64,000 bases of DNA, from the NCBI GenBank assembly GCA_963782885.1, contig CAWALL010000004.1, positions 227,211-291,210 of the forward strand, in the 5' to 3' direction. The notes below the pieces were generated by a model. That model saw nothing but the letters and a program-made list of their open reading frames with translations. It was not told the origin of the DNA and ran no database searches. Below, piece after piece: positions 51,439-60,646 of the stretch. Numbering within the stretch: position 1 is the first letter of the stretch; the number at the start of each line of letters is the position of its first letter. This DNA comes from DATAOG01 sp963782885 (GTDB taxonomy: Bacteria; Pseudomonadota; Alphaproteobacteria; Geminicoccales; Geminicoccaceae). Made by a program: the position numbers and the translations under genes.

Positions 51439-52523
51439 GACGAGACCCGCCTGATCCACTGGTCGATCGAGACCGCGAGGATGATCAGGAGGCCGACCGT
51501 GAACTCCTGCCAGACCACGTCGGCGCCGGCGAGTGCCAGGCCGTTGCGGAACACGCCGACGATCAGCGCGCCGAACAGCGTGCCGACGATCGAGCCGCGG
51601 CCGCCGAACAGGCTCGTGCCGCCGATCACGACCGCCGTGATCGAATCGAGGTTGGCGGTGCCGCCCGAGATCGCGCTGACCGCACCGATCCGGCCGATCA
51701 GCACCCAGCCCGCGACCGAGCAGATCAGGCCGGCCGTGGCGTAGACCGCGAGCAGCGTGCGCGTCGTGTTGATGCCGGCAAGCCGCGCGGCGTTCGGATC
51801 GTCGCCGGTCGCGTACACGTGGCGGCCGAAGGCGGTCCGGTTCAGGACGTACCAGACCAGCACGGCGAGCAGGATCATCAGGATCGAGCCCAGGGTCAGC
51901 TGCGCGCCGCCGACCTTGATCGCGGTGCCCGTGAGCTGCAGGAAGGGGGCTGTGGCCTCGACCTCCTGCTGGCGGATCGTCTGGCTTTGCGAATACCAAA
52001 GATTGAGCGCGCCAAAGATGCTCCAGGTGCCGAGCGTGACGATGAAGGGCGGCAGCTTCAGCCAGGTGATGAACGCGCCGTTGACGAAGCCGCAGGCCAT
52101 GCCGGTGAGCAGCCCGAGCGCGAAGGCGAACTCGATCGGCACCCCAGCGAGGACCGCAAGCCGGCCCATGACCACCGATGACAGCACCATGATCGCGCCG
52201 ACCGAAAGGTCGATGCCAGCGGTCAGGATGATCAGGGTCTGGGCGATCCCGACGGTGCCGATGATCGTGACTTGCTGGAGGACCAGCGACAGGTTGAACG
52301 GGTGGAAGAACCTCTTGCCCACGAGGGCGCTGAACAGCACCACCCCGAGCACCAGAACGATGAACGGGATCGCGGTCGGAAAGCCGTGCAGGAAATGCTG
52401 GAGCCGCCGGAGCGGGGTCGCCGCCGCCTCCTCGAAGGTGGCCTGTCCCGGCTCGATCGTCGACTCTGCGCGCTCGACCTCCGGCGTCACGTGGGCGGCG
52501 AGGGCGTCCTTGGAGCTGCTCAT
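51435..52523 (-). CDS. frcC: Sugar ABC importer permease (Frc-type)
   Basis: This 362-residue membrane protein has about ten transmembrane segments of the RbsC/FrcC family: FIVLVLGVVLFSALVGKRFF, IGTVGIAQTLIILTAGIDLSVGAIMVLSSVVMG near 95-125, the GMACGFVNGAFI loop, and VIGGTSLFGGRGSIVGTLFGALIVGVFRNGL near 300-330. A charged N-terminal tail of about 50 residues precedes it. It couples to FrcA by a four-base overlap. Confidence 0.93.
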   Translation of the reverse strand: MSSSKDALAAHVTPEVERAESTIEPGQATFEEAAATPLRRLQHFLHGFPTAIPFIVLVLGVVLFSALVGKRFFHPFNLSLVLQQVTIIGTVGIAQTLIILTAGIDLSVGAIMVLSSVVMGRLAVLAGVPIEFAFALGLLTGMACGFVNGAFITWLKLPPFIVTLGTWSIFGALNLWYSQSQTIRQQEVEATAPFLQLTGTAIKVGGAQLTLGSILMILLAVLVWYVLNRTAFGRHVYATGDDPNAARLAGINTTRTLLAVYATAGLICSVAGWVLIGRIGAVSAISGGTANLDSITAVVIGGTSLFGGRGSIVGTLFGALIVGVFRNGLALAGADVVWQEFTVGLLIILAVSIDQWIRRVSS

Positions 52524-52591
52524 GGCGAGCCGAGAGGGCGGCCGCGGTTGGTCGCCCTCTCTGCGACCTCCAGGCTAGGCCAGGATCGAGC

Positions 52592-53626
52592 TCAGCCCCA
52601 GCACTTCTTCAGGCCTTCTTCGGCCGTGATCGAGTCGATGCCCTGGACCGGCTTGTCTGTGATCAGCGTGACGCCGGTGTTGTAGAAGTCGAGGCCGGGG
52701 CTCGGCTCTGGTTTCTTGCCGGTCTTGGCGAACTCCGCGACCGCCTCGACGCCCAAGGACGCCATCAGCAGCGGGAACTGCATCGAGGTCGCCCCGATCA
52801 CGCCCGCCTGGACGTTCTTGACGCCCGGGCAGCCGCCGTCGACCGAGGTCATCAGGACGTCGTTCTCCACGCCCGCCGCCTTGAGCGCTTCATAGGCGCC
52901 CGCGGCGGTCGGCTCATTGATGGTGTAGACGACACTGATGTCAGGATCCTTCTGGAGCAGATTCTCCATGCCGGTGCGGCCGCCTTCCTCGGCGCCTTGG
53001 CCCCACTGATGGCCGGCGATGCGCGGGTCGGTCTCCTCGCCGTAGTGCTTCGGGTCCATGTTGTCGATCCCAAAGCCCTTCATGAAACCCTGGTCGCGAG
53101 CGACGTCGACGGTCGGCTGGTTCTCGAGCGCGTCGAGGAAAGCGACGTGCGCGTCCTTGGCCTTATCGCCCAGCGTCTTCGCGGCCCACTCGCCGATCAG
53201 CTCACCCGCCTTGAAGTTGTCGGTGGCGAAGGTCGCATCCGCCGCGTCGATCGGATCGAGCGGCGTGTCGAGCGCGATCACCAGGATGCCGGCGTCACGC
53301 GCCTTCTGGATCGTCGGCACGATCGCCTTGGTGTCGCTCGGCGTGATCAGGATGCCCTTGGCACCGGCCGATATCAGGCTCTCGATCGCCGCGACCTGGG
53401 TCTCGTTGTCGCCGTCGTACTTGCCGGCGTAGCTCTGTAGCTGGACCCCAAGCTCCTTGGCTTTGGCCTCGGCGCCCTCCTTCATCTTGACGAAGAAGGG
53501 GTTGTTGTTGGTCTTCGTGATCAGGCCGATCAGAACGTCGGCCGACATCGCGGGCGTGACGCCCACCACGAACAGCGCGGCGACGCTGGCCGCAGCCCAT
53601 TTCAGCGTCCGAACCCTGGCTTGCAT
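52592..53626 (-). CDS. frcB: Sugar ABC importer binding protein (FrcB-like)
   Basis: This 344-residue periplasmic protein has a signal peptide ending near PAMSA. It starts the mature fold with VLIGLITKTNNNPFFVKMKEGAEAKAKELG, has ILITPSDTKAIVPTIQKARDAGILVIALDTP and INEPTAAGAYEALKAAG, and ends in KPVQGIDSITAEEGLKKCWG. It matches the fructose-binding FrcB line of rhizobia most closely in pattern. The exact sugar is not proven. GGAGGA precedes the ATG. It is the first gene of the operon; frcC follows after 68 bases. Confidence 0.92.
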   Translation of the reverse strand: MQARVRTLKWAAASVAALFVVGVTPAMSADVLIGLITKTNNNPFFVKMKEGAEAKAKELGVQLQSYAGKYDGDNETQVAAIESLISAGAKGILITPSDTKAIVPTIQKARDAGILVIALDTPLDPIDAADATFATDNFKAGELIGEWAAKTLGDKAKDAHVAFLDALENQPTVDVARDQGFMKGFGIDNMDPKHYGEETDPRIAGHQWGQGAEEGGRTGMENLLQKDPDISVVYTINEPTAAGAYEALKAAGVENDVLMTSVDGGCPGVKNVQAGVIGATSMQFPLLMASLGVEAVAEFAKTGKKPEPSPGLDFYNTGVTLITDKPVQGIDSITAEEGLKKCWG

Positions 53627-53983
53627 CTCTTATTCCTCCGCTGATGGAGCCCCTGATTGATTGGATTTGGGTCTGCTCATGAGATCACCGCGCGCTGAAC
53701 CCGCCAGTCGGACGGATCGGCCCTGGAGCCACGGGCGTGCTCAGCGGCGTCAGCGCCGCCCCAGGCAGTACGGGATGCCATGGTCTCATGTGCGATGATG
53801 CCCCCTTCGTTGGCGACCCCCGCCCTGTCGGCGGCCGCGGCCGCTCGTTGGCGGCCGGATAGGCAAGGATTACCCTTGGCGGCTGCGTCTGTCCATCGGC
53901 TTGACCGTGCGGGCCCGATCAGGCCGCAGAGGCATCCCGGGCCCGACGAGCCCGCCGGTGCCGGCAGCGGAGCAGAGGTGTGA
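53627..53983. other. Upstream region of sugar importer operon
   Basis: This 357-base gap lies between the start of frcB and the stop of the repeat protein gene, both on the minus strand. It must hold the importer promoter. GC-rich inverted segments are present (for example near 53825-53855, GGCGGCCGCGGCCGC), but no regulator gene or clear operator. Confidence 0.4.
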
Positions 53984-55540
53984 TCAGCGCGCGGCGATCG
54001 GCAGCCGGGCTACGACCCGGGCCTCGGCGCGCCCACCGGCGGTCAGCAAGATGCCAAGCATCGTGAGGGTGAAGTCACCCTGCCCGACCGGCGTCGTGAC
54101 CGTCAGGCCCTCGAGCTGATCGGGCCGGAGCACCCAGCCTGCGGTCGCGGGATCGTAGGTGCCAGCGGACAGGCGCGCGCCGGCCGGGACGCCGCGGATC
54201 ATCAGGGCACTCGGCGTCGGCCCGCCGTCCCGCACCGCCTCCGGGTCGATCGCCAGCGCGACGACCAACTCGGCGGGCGCATCGAGCGCCACGACCACGC
54301 TCTCGGTCGCGGTCGCGATCTCGCCCGCACGGTTCCGGACCCCGACTGCGGTCACCTGGAGGGTCACAGCCTCTTTCCGGCCCAGCGGCGGCGTCAGTGT
54401 GAGGCCAGCCAGCTGCCGCGGGCTCAGGACCCAGCGGCCTTCACCATCATCGATCCCGGCCGAGAGGGCACCGCCAGCCGGCACGCCGCGGATAATCACG
54501 ACCGGGATCCGATCCGCATCGACGCCGTCGACCCGGGGGAGGCCGAGGCTGACCGGCAGCGCTGGTCGCCGGTGGTCCCGGCCTGGCGCGGCGGCATGAG
54601 TCTGCGTCGGCAACGCGTCCGCGTCCGCCGACGCTCCCTTCTGGTGGGCCCTCACCTTCATCCCTCCGAGCGCTGCCGTCACATCTGCAAGGTCGGCATT
54701 CTCGCCGTCGCGGAGGACGATGCTGACCCGCGGGCCGGCGGGCTCCGCCTTGTCGAGAGAGGTCAGTCGCACAGAGCCGACCCTCGGCAGCTGCAGCCGG
54801 AGCCCGGCGGTTGTCCGCTCGACCGCGCAGCCGGACAGCACCACCTCCGCGAATGGATGTACGGCGCCAGCTTCGACATTCGGTTGGCGCCGCTGCCCGA
54901 CTTCTGCCCGCAGGCGCGCGACTAAGTCGCCGACCGACAGAGGCTGACCGCCCGCCAGCAGAGCCACGGTCGCCGCGGCCTGGTCCGCGGGGGCGGGGTC
55001 GGTGATCACGAAGCTCTGGCCCCCAGGGGCGGCCAGCATCAGCTCGCGGCCGAAGATCGTGAGTTCGCAGGTGCGGTCCTCGCCATGCAGCTCGGCCTCG
55101 GCCGCAAGGGCCGGTTGCGGCCCGAGCCCGAGCATTGACTTGATCCAGGGCTCGCCGCCCGCCCCAGCGCCCTGTGGCCCGGCGAGTGGGCCCTTGGCCT
55201 GCGCGTCGAGCACCGCGGCGGCGCGATGCGCCGGCGCCCTGGTACCGTCGACCAGCCTGACCTCGGCGTCGGGCTGCTCGGCGGCCATCGTCACGAAAGC
55301 ACCGGGCGGGATCGGGTCGCCCTCTGGCCCGAACGCCATCAGCAGGCCGCCCTCGATCCTTAGCAGCGCGCTGGCCAGCGAGATCGCCGGCGCACCCGCG
55401 CCACGTACATGATCCCCCCCGGCGGCTCGCTCGGTCAGCCCGAAGCCGATCCGTGCCATGGCCGTGGAGGCCAGCATCGCGGCCCGGCTGCGCAGCGTTC
55501 CTTGCTGATCCTGCTTGAGCGGCGGCAATGGCGCCATCAC
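53984..55540 (-). CDS. Orphan protein with two RGVPAG-type repeats
   Basis: This 518-residue protein has no signal peptide. Its N-terminal 320 residues are rich in Ala, Gly and Asp and not recognised. The C-terminal part has two related units of about 75 residues: IIRGVPAGGALSAGIDDGEGRWVLSPRQLAGLTLTPP and MIRGVPAGARLSAGTYDPATAGWVLRPDQLEGLTVTTP. This 'G-V-P-A-G ... L-S-A-G ... W-x-L-x-P-x-Q-L-x-G-L' unit is familiar from giant RTX/VCBS-type adhesins, where it occurs many times. Two units in a small protein without a secretion signal are unusual. The function is unknown. An alternative ATG lies one codon downstream. Confidence 0.7.
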   Translation of the reverse strand: MMAPLPPLKQDQQGTLRSRAAMLASTAMARIGFGLTERAAGGDHVRGAGAPAISLASALLRIEGGLLMAFGPEGDPIPPGAFVTMAAEQPDAEVRLVDGTRAPAHRAAAVLDAQAKGPLAGPQGAGAGGEPWIKSMLGLGPQPALAAEAELHGEDRTCELTIFGRELMLAAPGGQSFVITDPAPADQAAATVALLAGGQPLSVGDLVARLRAEVGQRRQPNVEAGAVHPFAEVVLSGCAVERTTAGLRLQLPRVGSVRLTSLDKAEPAGPRVSIVLRDGENADLADVTAALGGMKVRAHQKGASADADALPTQTHAAAPGRDHRRPALPVSLGLPRVDGVDADRIPVVIIRGVPAGGALSAGIDDGEGRWVLSPRQLAGLTLTPPLGRKEAVTLQVTAVGVRNRAGEIATATESVVVALDAPAELVVALAIDPEAVRDGGPTPSALMIRGVPAGARLSAGTYDPATAGWVLRPDQLEGLTVTTPVGQGDFTLTMLGILLTAGGRAEARVVARLPIAAR

Positions 55541-55741
55541 GGAGTCCTCTGCTGATCGTTGCCTGCCGCCCGTGCATCGAGGCCGCGGCAGAGGGCGGCA
55601 GCTGTCACGGTAGCCCCGGATGCTTAAGGTTCGGTGTCCATGGGCCGCCGCTCGGGGCCGGCAAAAGCTATGCCGCCCGTGGCCTCAGCTGGTATGACTG
55701 GCCTCTTCGCACCCGGCCCACCTGGACACCAGAGCAAAGCC

Positions 55742-57136
55742 ATGAACGCCCTTGCCCCGACCCCGCTCACGACCGCGCTCGAGGAGATCCAGAGCCTGCT
55801 CGACGATCGCCTGACCACCGCAGCGGCGGTCCGCGAGCGCCACGGTCAGGATGAGACCTATCACCCCGGTGCGCCGCCCGATGCGGTCGCCTTCGCGCGC
55901 TCGACCGCCGAGGTCAGCCGGATTCTCGAGATCTGCGCGGCTCACCAGCTGCCGGTGATTCCGTTCGGCACCGGAACCTCGCTCGAGGGCCATATCTCGG
56001 CGCTGCGCGGCGGCATCACGATCGACCTGTCGGAGATGAGCCAGGTCCTCGAGGTCAATGCCGAAGACCTCGACTGCCTGGTCCAGCCCGGCGTCACGCG
56101 CAAGCAGCTGAACGCGCATCTGCGCGACACCGGGCTGTTCTTCCCGATCGACCCGGGCGCCGATGCCAGCCTCGGCGGTATGACCGCGACCCGGGCCTCC
56201 GGCACCAACGCGGTGCGCTACGGTACGATGCGCGAGAACGTGCTCGGGCTGACGGTTGTGCTCGCCGACGGCCGGGTGATCCGGACCGGCGGCCGGGCGC
56301 GCAAGTCCTCGGCCGGCTATGACCTCACCCGGCTGTTCGTCGGCTCCGAGGGCACGCTCGGCGTGATCACCGATATCCGGCTGCGGCTGCACGGCATTCC
56401 CGAGGCGATCTCGTCGGCGGTCTGCAGCTTCGAGAGCATCGAGGATGCCGTCAACACGGTGATTCTGACCATCCAGTCGGGCGTGCCGGTGGCCCGGATC
56501 GAGCTGCTGGACGAGCTGACGATGGCGGCCTGCATCCGCTATTCCAAGCTCGAGGGCTATCCGGTGGCACCAGCCCTGTTCTTCGAGTTCCACGGCTCAG
56601 AGGCCGGAGTCGCCGAGCAGGCCGAGACCGTCAAAGCGATCGCGCGCGAATTCGGCGGCGCCGATTTTCAATGGTCGACCGCGGCCGAGGAGCGCAACCG
56701 GCTCTGGCAGGCGCGCCACGACGCCTTCTATGCGACCCTGGCGCTGCGACCGGGCGCCAAGGGCATCGTCGCCGACGTCTGCGTGCCGATCTCGCGCCTT
56801 GCCGAGTGCATCACCCGCGTGAAGCGGGAGATCGCCGAGGCGCATTTGCTCGCACCGCTGGTCGGCCACGTCGGCGACGGCAATTTTCATCTGATCTTCC
56901 TGGTCGATCTCGCGGACGAGGACGAGGTCGCGCGGGCCAAGGCGGTCAACCGGCGGATGGTCGAGCACGCGCTGGCACTGGGCGGCACCTGCACCGGCGA
57001 GCACGGCGTCGGCTACGGCAAGATTCCCTACCTCGAGGCCGAGCACGGCGCCGGCGCGCTGGCCGTGATGCGCGCGATCAAGCAGGCCCTCGACCCGCTG
57101 AACTTGATGAACCCGGGCAAGATCGTGCCGCTTTAG
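55742..57136 (+). CDS. dld: FAD-linked D-lactate dehydrogenase-type oxidase
   Basis: This 464-residue flavoprotein is of the GlcD/D-LDH (cytochrome) group. The FAD-binding PCMH domain has PVIPFGTGTSLEGHISALRGGITIDLSEM near residue 80 and GADASLGGMTATRASGTNAVRYGTMRENVLGL near 140-175. The C-terminal oxidase cap has APLVGHVGDGNFHLIFLVD near 375 and GGTCTGEHGVGYGKIPYL near 420. It should oxidise D-lactate or a similar 2-hydroxy acid. The ATG at 55742 gives the usual N-terminus. The stop overlaps that of the convergent TrpF-like gene by four bases. Confidence 0.88.
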   Translation: MNALAPTPLTTALEEIQSLLDDRLTTAAAVRERHGQDETYHPGAPPDAVAFARSTAEVSRILEICAAHQLPVIPFGTGTSLEGHISALRGGITIDLSEMSQVLEVNAEDLDCLVQPGVTRKQLNAHLRDTGLFFPIDPGADASLGGMTATRASGTNAVRYGTMRENVLGLTVVLADGRVIRTGGRARKSSAGYDLTRLFVGSEGTLGVITDIRLRLHGIPEAISSAVCSFESIEDAVNTVILTIQSGVPVARIELLDELTMAACIRYSKLEGYPVAPALFFEFHGSEAGVAEQAETVKAIAREFGGADFQWSTAAEERNRLWQARHDAFYATLALRPGAKGIVADVCVPISRLAECITRVKREIAEAHLLAPLVGHVGDGNFHLIFLVDLADEDEVARAKAVNRRMVEHALALGGTCTGEHGVGYGKIPYLEAEHGAGALAVMRAIKQALDPLNLMNPGKIVPL

Positions 57137-57789
57137 CCGGCCTCGACCGCGGCGACGAAGGCGTCGAGCTTGGCGGAGTCGAGGCGGTAATCGGTGCGCA
57201 CGCCGGTGCAGAGGTCGACCCCGAACGGGCGCACAGCACGGATCGCGGCGCCGACGTTGTCCGGACGCAGGCCGCCCGCCAGAAACACCGGGCAGGAGAC
57301 AGCCTCGACGATCTGCCGGCTGATCGCCCAATCATGGGTCCTGCCGGTGCCGCCCAGTACCCTGACCACTTCGTGCGGCCGGCCGGAATCGAGCAGGAGC
57401 GCGTCGGCCAGGAGTGACATCGCGCGGGCCTCGGCAACCGCCTCGTCGCCGCCGACGTGGATCACCTGAACCAGCTTGATGCCCGGCAGCGCCGCGCGCA
57501 GCTCCGCGTAGTCGACGGGCGCCACCCGGTCGACCAGCTGCAGCGTATTTGTCCGGCAGCGCCTTGCGTGATCGACGATCGCCTCAGGATCGGTCGCGCT
57601 GGTCAGGAGGAACGTCGCCACCGGCGGCGGTATGACCTCGGCGATCGCCGCGATCTCAGCGTCGTCGATCGGCCCGGGGCCGCTCGGCATGGCGCCGACC
57701 AGGCCGAGCGCATCCGCGCCCTCAGCGATCGCGAGGCGTGCCTCGGCCGCGGACTGGATGCAGCAGATCTTGATCCGGATACGCCGCAT
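57133..57789 (-). CDS. TrpF-like phosphoribosylanthranilate isomerase family
   Basis: This 218-residue TIM-barrel protein begins IRIKICCIQSAAEARLAIAEGADALGLV, where the TrpF catalytic cysteine is expected (KICGI in classical enzymes; KICCI here). Later it has LLLDS with the general-acid aspartate, and VFLAGGLRPDNVGAAI near the phosphate site. It is not beside any trp gene. Instead it follows an amidohydrolase gene by 18 bases. AGGAG lies five bases before the ATG at 57789, so I start there. It may isomerise another aminoaldose or be a second TrpF. Confidence 0.85.
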   Translation of the reverse strand: MRRIRIKICCIQSAAEARLAIAEGADALGLVGAMPSGPGPIDDAEIAAIAEVIPPPVATFLLTSATDPEAIVDHARRCRTNTLQLVDRVAPVDYAELRAALPGIKLVQVIHVGGDEAVAEARAMSLLADALLLDSGRPHEVVRVLGGTGRTHDWAISRQIVEAVSCPVFLAGGLRPDNVGAAIRAVRPFGVDLCTGVRTDYRLDSAKLDAFVAAVEAG

Positions 57790-57807
57790 GCGTCTCCTAG
57801 CCAACTT

Positions 57808-58680
57808 TCAGGGGTCCGACGCGAAGCCGTACAGGCGTGCCGGATTGTCGACCAGGATTTGCCGAAGCCCGGCCTCACCACCGACTACCCCGGCGATCCA
57901 GTCGACCAGCGCGCCCTCATCAGGCACCGGGTCGGCGTGCGGATGCGGCCAGTTGGTGCCGAACAGCGTGCGCTCGGGGCGCTTGTGCCAGAGCGCCCGC
58001 GCCGCCCGGGTGGCGAAGGACCACCTGGGCCCTTGGCGGTCGGCATAGTAAGGAGCCGAGAGCTTGACCCAGGTCTTGCCGGACGTGAGCAACTCCAGCA
58101 AAGCCCGAAAGCCCGGGCCGGCAAGATCGTCATCGTTACGCGGCAGCCCCATATGGTCGATCACGATGTCGACCGGCAGCGCCGCCAGACGAGCCGCAAT
58201 GGCCGGCAACCGGGCGGCGCTGGTCAGCATCTGGACGTGCCAGCCGAGGCCGGTAAGCCGCGGCGCCATAGCTTCCACATCGGCGAGGCCGACCTCGCCC
58301 GGAAACTCCAGATTGATCCGAATGCCGCACATTCCGACGGCGGCCAGCGCATCTAGGGTGGCGTCGTCGGCATCCGGCCGGATCAGCGCGATACCGCGCA
58401 ACGCCCCGCCGCTCGCGGCAAGCGCATCGGTGGTGGCGCGATCGTCGGGACCGTAGATGTTGGAGTGGACCAGCACGCCACGCGCGAAGCCGATCGCGGC
58501 CAACATCCGCCGATAGGCCTCGGGCCCGGTCTCAGGAGCCGGCGTATAGGGTCGCTGCGCTGCATAGGGATAGACGCCGGTGGGCGCGAACACATGGGCA
58601 TGAGTATCGCAGGCGCTGGCCGGCACCTTGGCCTTCGGCCGGCTCGGGTCGGTCCTAGGTGGCCGAGCTGGCTCGATCAT
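57808..58680 (-). CDS. Amidohydrolase, PDC-lactonase-like
   Basis: This 290-residue TIM-barrel hydrolase of the amidohydrolase-2 family has the first metal motif CDTHAHVF near residue 24. It also has GVLVHSNIYGPDDRATTDAL, VDIVIDHMGLPR near 168, and TLFGTNWPHPH near 240, which gives the late metal aspartate/asparagine region. Relatives hydrolyse 2-pyrone-4,6-dicarboxylate or sugar lactones. The ATG at 58678-58680 gives the common start; the frame is open further. It forms a two-gene operon with the TrpF-like gene. Confidence 0.85.
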   Translation of the reverse strand: MIEPARPPRTDPSRPKAKVPASACDTHAHVFAPTGVYPYAAQRPYTPAPETGPEAYRRMLAAIGFARGVLVHSNIYGPDDRATTDALAASGGALRGIALIRPDADDATLDALAAVGMCGIRINLEFPGEVGLADVEAMAPRLTGLGWHVQMLTSAARLPAIAARLAALPVDIVIDHMGLPRNDDDLAGPGFRALLELLTSGKTWVKLSAPYYADRQGPRWSFATRAARALWHKRPERTLFGTNWPHPHADPVPDEGALVDWIAGVVGGEAGLRQILVDNPARLYGFASDP

Positions 58681-58828
58681 CGACGGTTTGGCTCCCCGAT
58701 TCGCGCTGCACACAGCTGACGCGCTAGTTCCATCTAGTCTCCGCCGCCAGATGCACCAGTTCAAGCACGCGGATGCGCCAGCGACCACTTGGCCATGGCG
58801 ACGGTCCGCGCAGCCAGGTAGGTCATCG

Positions 58829-59326
58829 ATGCTGCTCGAAGGCTCATGCCACTGCGGCGCGGTCCGGTTCCGACTGCGCTCGCGCCATCCCTACCCGTTC
58901 AATCTTTGCTATTGCTCGATCTGCCGCAAGACCGCAGGCGGTGGCGGCTACGCGATCAACCTCGGCGGCGACTCGGCGAGCCTTGAGGTCGAGGGTCGCG
59001 AACATGTCCGGATCTATCACGCCAAGCTGCGGAACGGGCCGCGCGTCGAGCCTCGGGTAAGCCCGGCCGAGCGCCACTTCTGCGGCTTGTGCGTGAGCTG
59101 TCTCTGGCTCTTCGACCCGCGCTGGCCGGAGTTGATTCATCCCTTCGCGTCGGCGATCGACACCGCCCTCCCGATCCCGCCCGAGCGTACCCATCTGATG
59201 GTCGGCTCCAAGGCGCACTGGGTGGTGCCGGCGGTTGCGCCCGGCGACCAGCAGTTCGAGGACTACCCGGACGAGGCGATCAGCGCCTGGCACGAGCGCC
59301 TGGGGTTGGTCAGCGACAACGGCTGA
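58829..59326 (+). CDS. GFA-family (Mss4-like fold) protein
   Basis: This 165-residue zinc protein has CHCGAVRFRLR (Cys7, Cys9), CYCSICRKTAGGGGYAINL near 30, and CGLCVSCLWLFDPRW near 85, the cysteine pattern of glutathione-dependent formaldehyde-activating-type enzymes. Most family members have no proven reaction. It is divergent from the amidohydrolase gene across about 150 bases. Confidence 0.88.
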   Translation: MLLEGSCHCGAVRFRLRSRHPYPFNLCYCSICRKTAGGGGYAINLGGDSASLEVEGREHVRIYHAKLRNGPRVEPRVSPAERHFCGLCVSCLWLFDPRWPELIHPFASAIDTALPIPPERTHLMVGSKAHWVVPAVAPGDQQFEDYPDEAISAWHERLGLVSDNG

Positions 59327-59395
59327 GCTGCCCGGCTTGCCATCGCGCAGGGAATGCGGGAGCCTGACAAGTCGCGACAGTCGTCGGGAGGTGAC

Positions 59396-60145
59396 ATGGG
59401 GTCGGGAAGAATGCTCTGGCTTGCCAGCCTGCTGATTCTGGTGATCGTGCCGCTGATCTGGAGCGCCGGCGTGGTTCACGGCGGCGCGCCCAGGCACTGG
59501 AGCCAGGCACGCTGGGACAGCGCGGAGCTGGCGCCCGACCCGGCGACCACGCCCGAGCCCGTGGTCCAGGTCTACGCGGCGCGCGCCTGGGGCTGGAAGG
59601 GCATCGTCGCCGTGCACAGCTGGATCATCATGAAGCGGGCCGACGCGCCGGACTTCGAGCGCTACGAGGTGGTCGGCTGGGGGGTCGACCGGGGCGCGCC
59701 CGCAATCCGCAAGAACATGCGCACGATCGACGGCTACTGGGCGGGCAGCCGGCCCCGGGTCCTCGTCGACCGGCGCGGTCCGGAGGTCGAGGAGCTGATC
59801 GACCGGCTGGAAGCGGCGATTGAGCGCTACCCGTATCCTGACGAATACCGGACCTGGCCCGGGCCGAATTCGAACACCTTCATCGCCTACCTCGGCCGGC
59901 AGGTGCCGGAGCTCGGCCTCGACATGCCGCCGACTGCGATCGGCAAGGATTATCTGAACAATGGCAGCCTGCTCGCCCGGACCCCAAGCGGCAGCGGCTT
60001 TCAGCTGTCGCTACTGGGCTTGCTCGGCCTTTCGATCGGGCGCACCGAAGGCCTCGAGATCAACCTTCTCGGTCTGACCATCGGCATCGATCCCTTCGGT
60101 CTGGCGCTCAAACTGCCGGGAATCGGCCGCCTCGGCCTCACCTGA
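59396..60145 (+). CDS. DUF3750 membrane-anchored protein
   Basis: This 249-residue protein has an N-terminal hydrophobic anchor (MLWLASLLILVIVPLIWSAGVV). The DUF3750 core follows: VQVYAARAWGWKGIVAVHSWIIMKRAD, YEVVGWGVDRGAPAIR, YPDEYRTWPGPNSNTFIAYLGRQVPEL and LPPTAIGKDY-like MPPTAIGKDY. The C-terminal 60 residues are Leu/Gly-rich. GGGAGGTGAC precedes the ATG. The family is common in proteobacteria and has no known function. Confidence 0.87.
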   Translation: MGSGRMLWLASLLILVIVPLIWSAGVVHGGAPRHWSQARWDSAELAPDPATTPEPVVQVYAARAWGWKGIVAVHSWIIMKRADAPDFERYEVVGWGVDRGAPAIRKNMRTIDGYWAGSRPRVLVDRRGPEVEELIDRLEAAIERYPYPDEYRTWPGPNSNTFIAYLGRQVPELGLDMPPTAIGKDYLNNGSLLARTPSGSGFQLSLLGLLGLSIGRTEGLEINLLGLTIGIDPFGLALKLPGIGRLGLT

Positions 60146-60316
60146 TCGACCTTCGCAGGGCTGGCATCGGACGCATCCGGAGCGATCATGTGATGGCGAC
60201 CTTTTTCAGCTTGTGGTTTCCAAAATGAGAGACTCGTTAACCAAAAGGTAACCAGTCGAGGCGCCAAATGGCGATGCGGGCCAGCTTGGCCGCGCCCATC
60301 GAGAGGAGACTGTGCG

Positions 60317-60646
60317 ATGCGTCGTCTGCACCTCTTCCTGACCGGCCTGGTGTTCGCTAGCGGGTGGCTCGCCAGCCCGATTGCGGCCCAGCAGGTGCCG
60401 CCCACGGCCGTGCGCATGCCTTGTCATAATGCGACCGAGATCGCCAAACAGCTGAGCAGCAAGTACGACGAGGCGCCGGTTGCCTTTGGCCTGCAGTCGA
60501 ACGGCAATCTGCTCCAGGTCTATGCCTCCGAGGAGAAGAACACCTGGACCGTGGTCAGTACGACGCCGAATGGCTTGAGCTGCATCGTCGCCGCGGGCAA
60601 GAGCTGGGAGAGCCGGCCTTTGATCAAGACGGACCCGCTGGCTTAG
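60317..60646 (+). CDS. Small exported protein
   Basis: This 109-residue protein has a signal peptide (LFLTGLVFASGWLASPIAAQ). The mature part contains MPCHNATEIAKQLSSKYDEAPVAFGLQSNGNLLQVY and TPNGLSCIVAAGKSWE, with two cysteines that may pair. Similar short periplasmic proteins are found widely in alphaproteobacteria, without known function. The upstream gap (60146-60316) is A+T-rich. Confidence 0.82.
   Translation: MRRLHLFLTGLVFASGWLASPIAAQQVPPTAVRMPCHNATEIAKQLSSKYDEAPVAFGLQSNGNLLQVYASEEKNTWTVVSTTPNGLSCIVAAGKSWESRPLIKTDPLA

Noticed and set aside
51439..51999. N-terminal extension of FrcA
   Set aside because: The frame is open but covers the permease gene; FrcA proteins begin at the ATG overlapping the permease stop.
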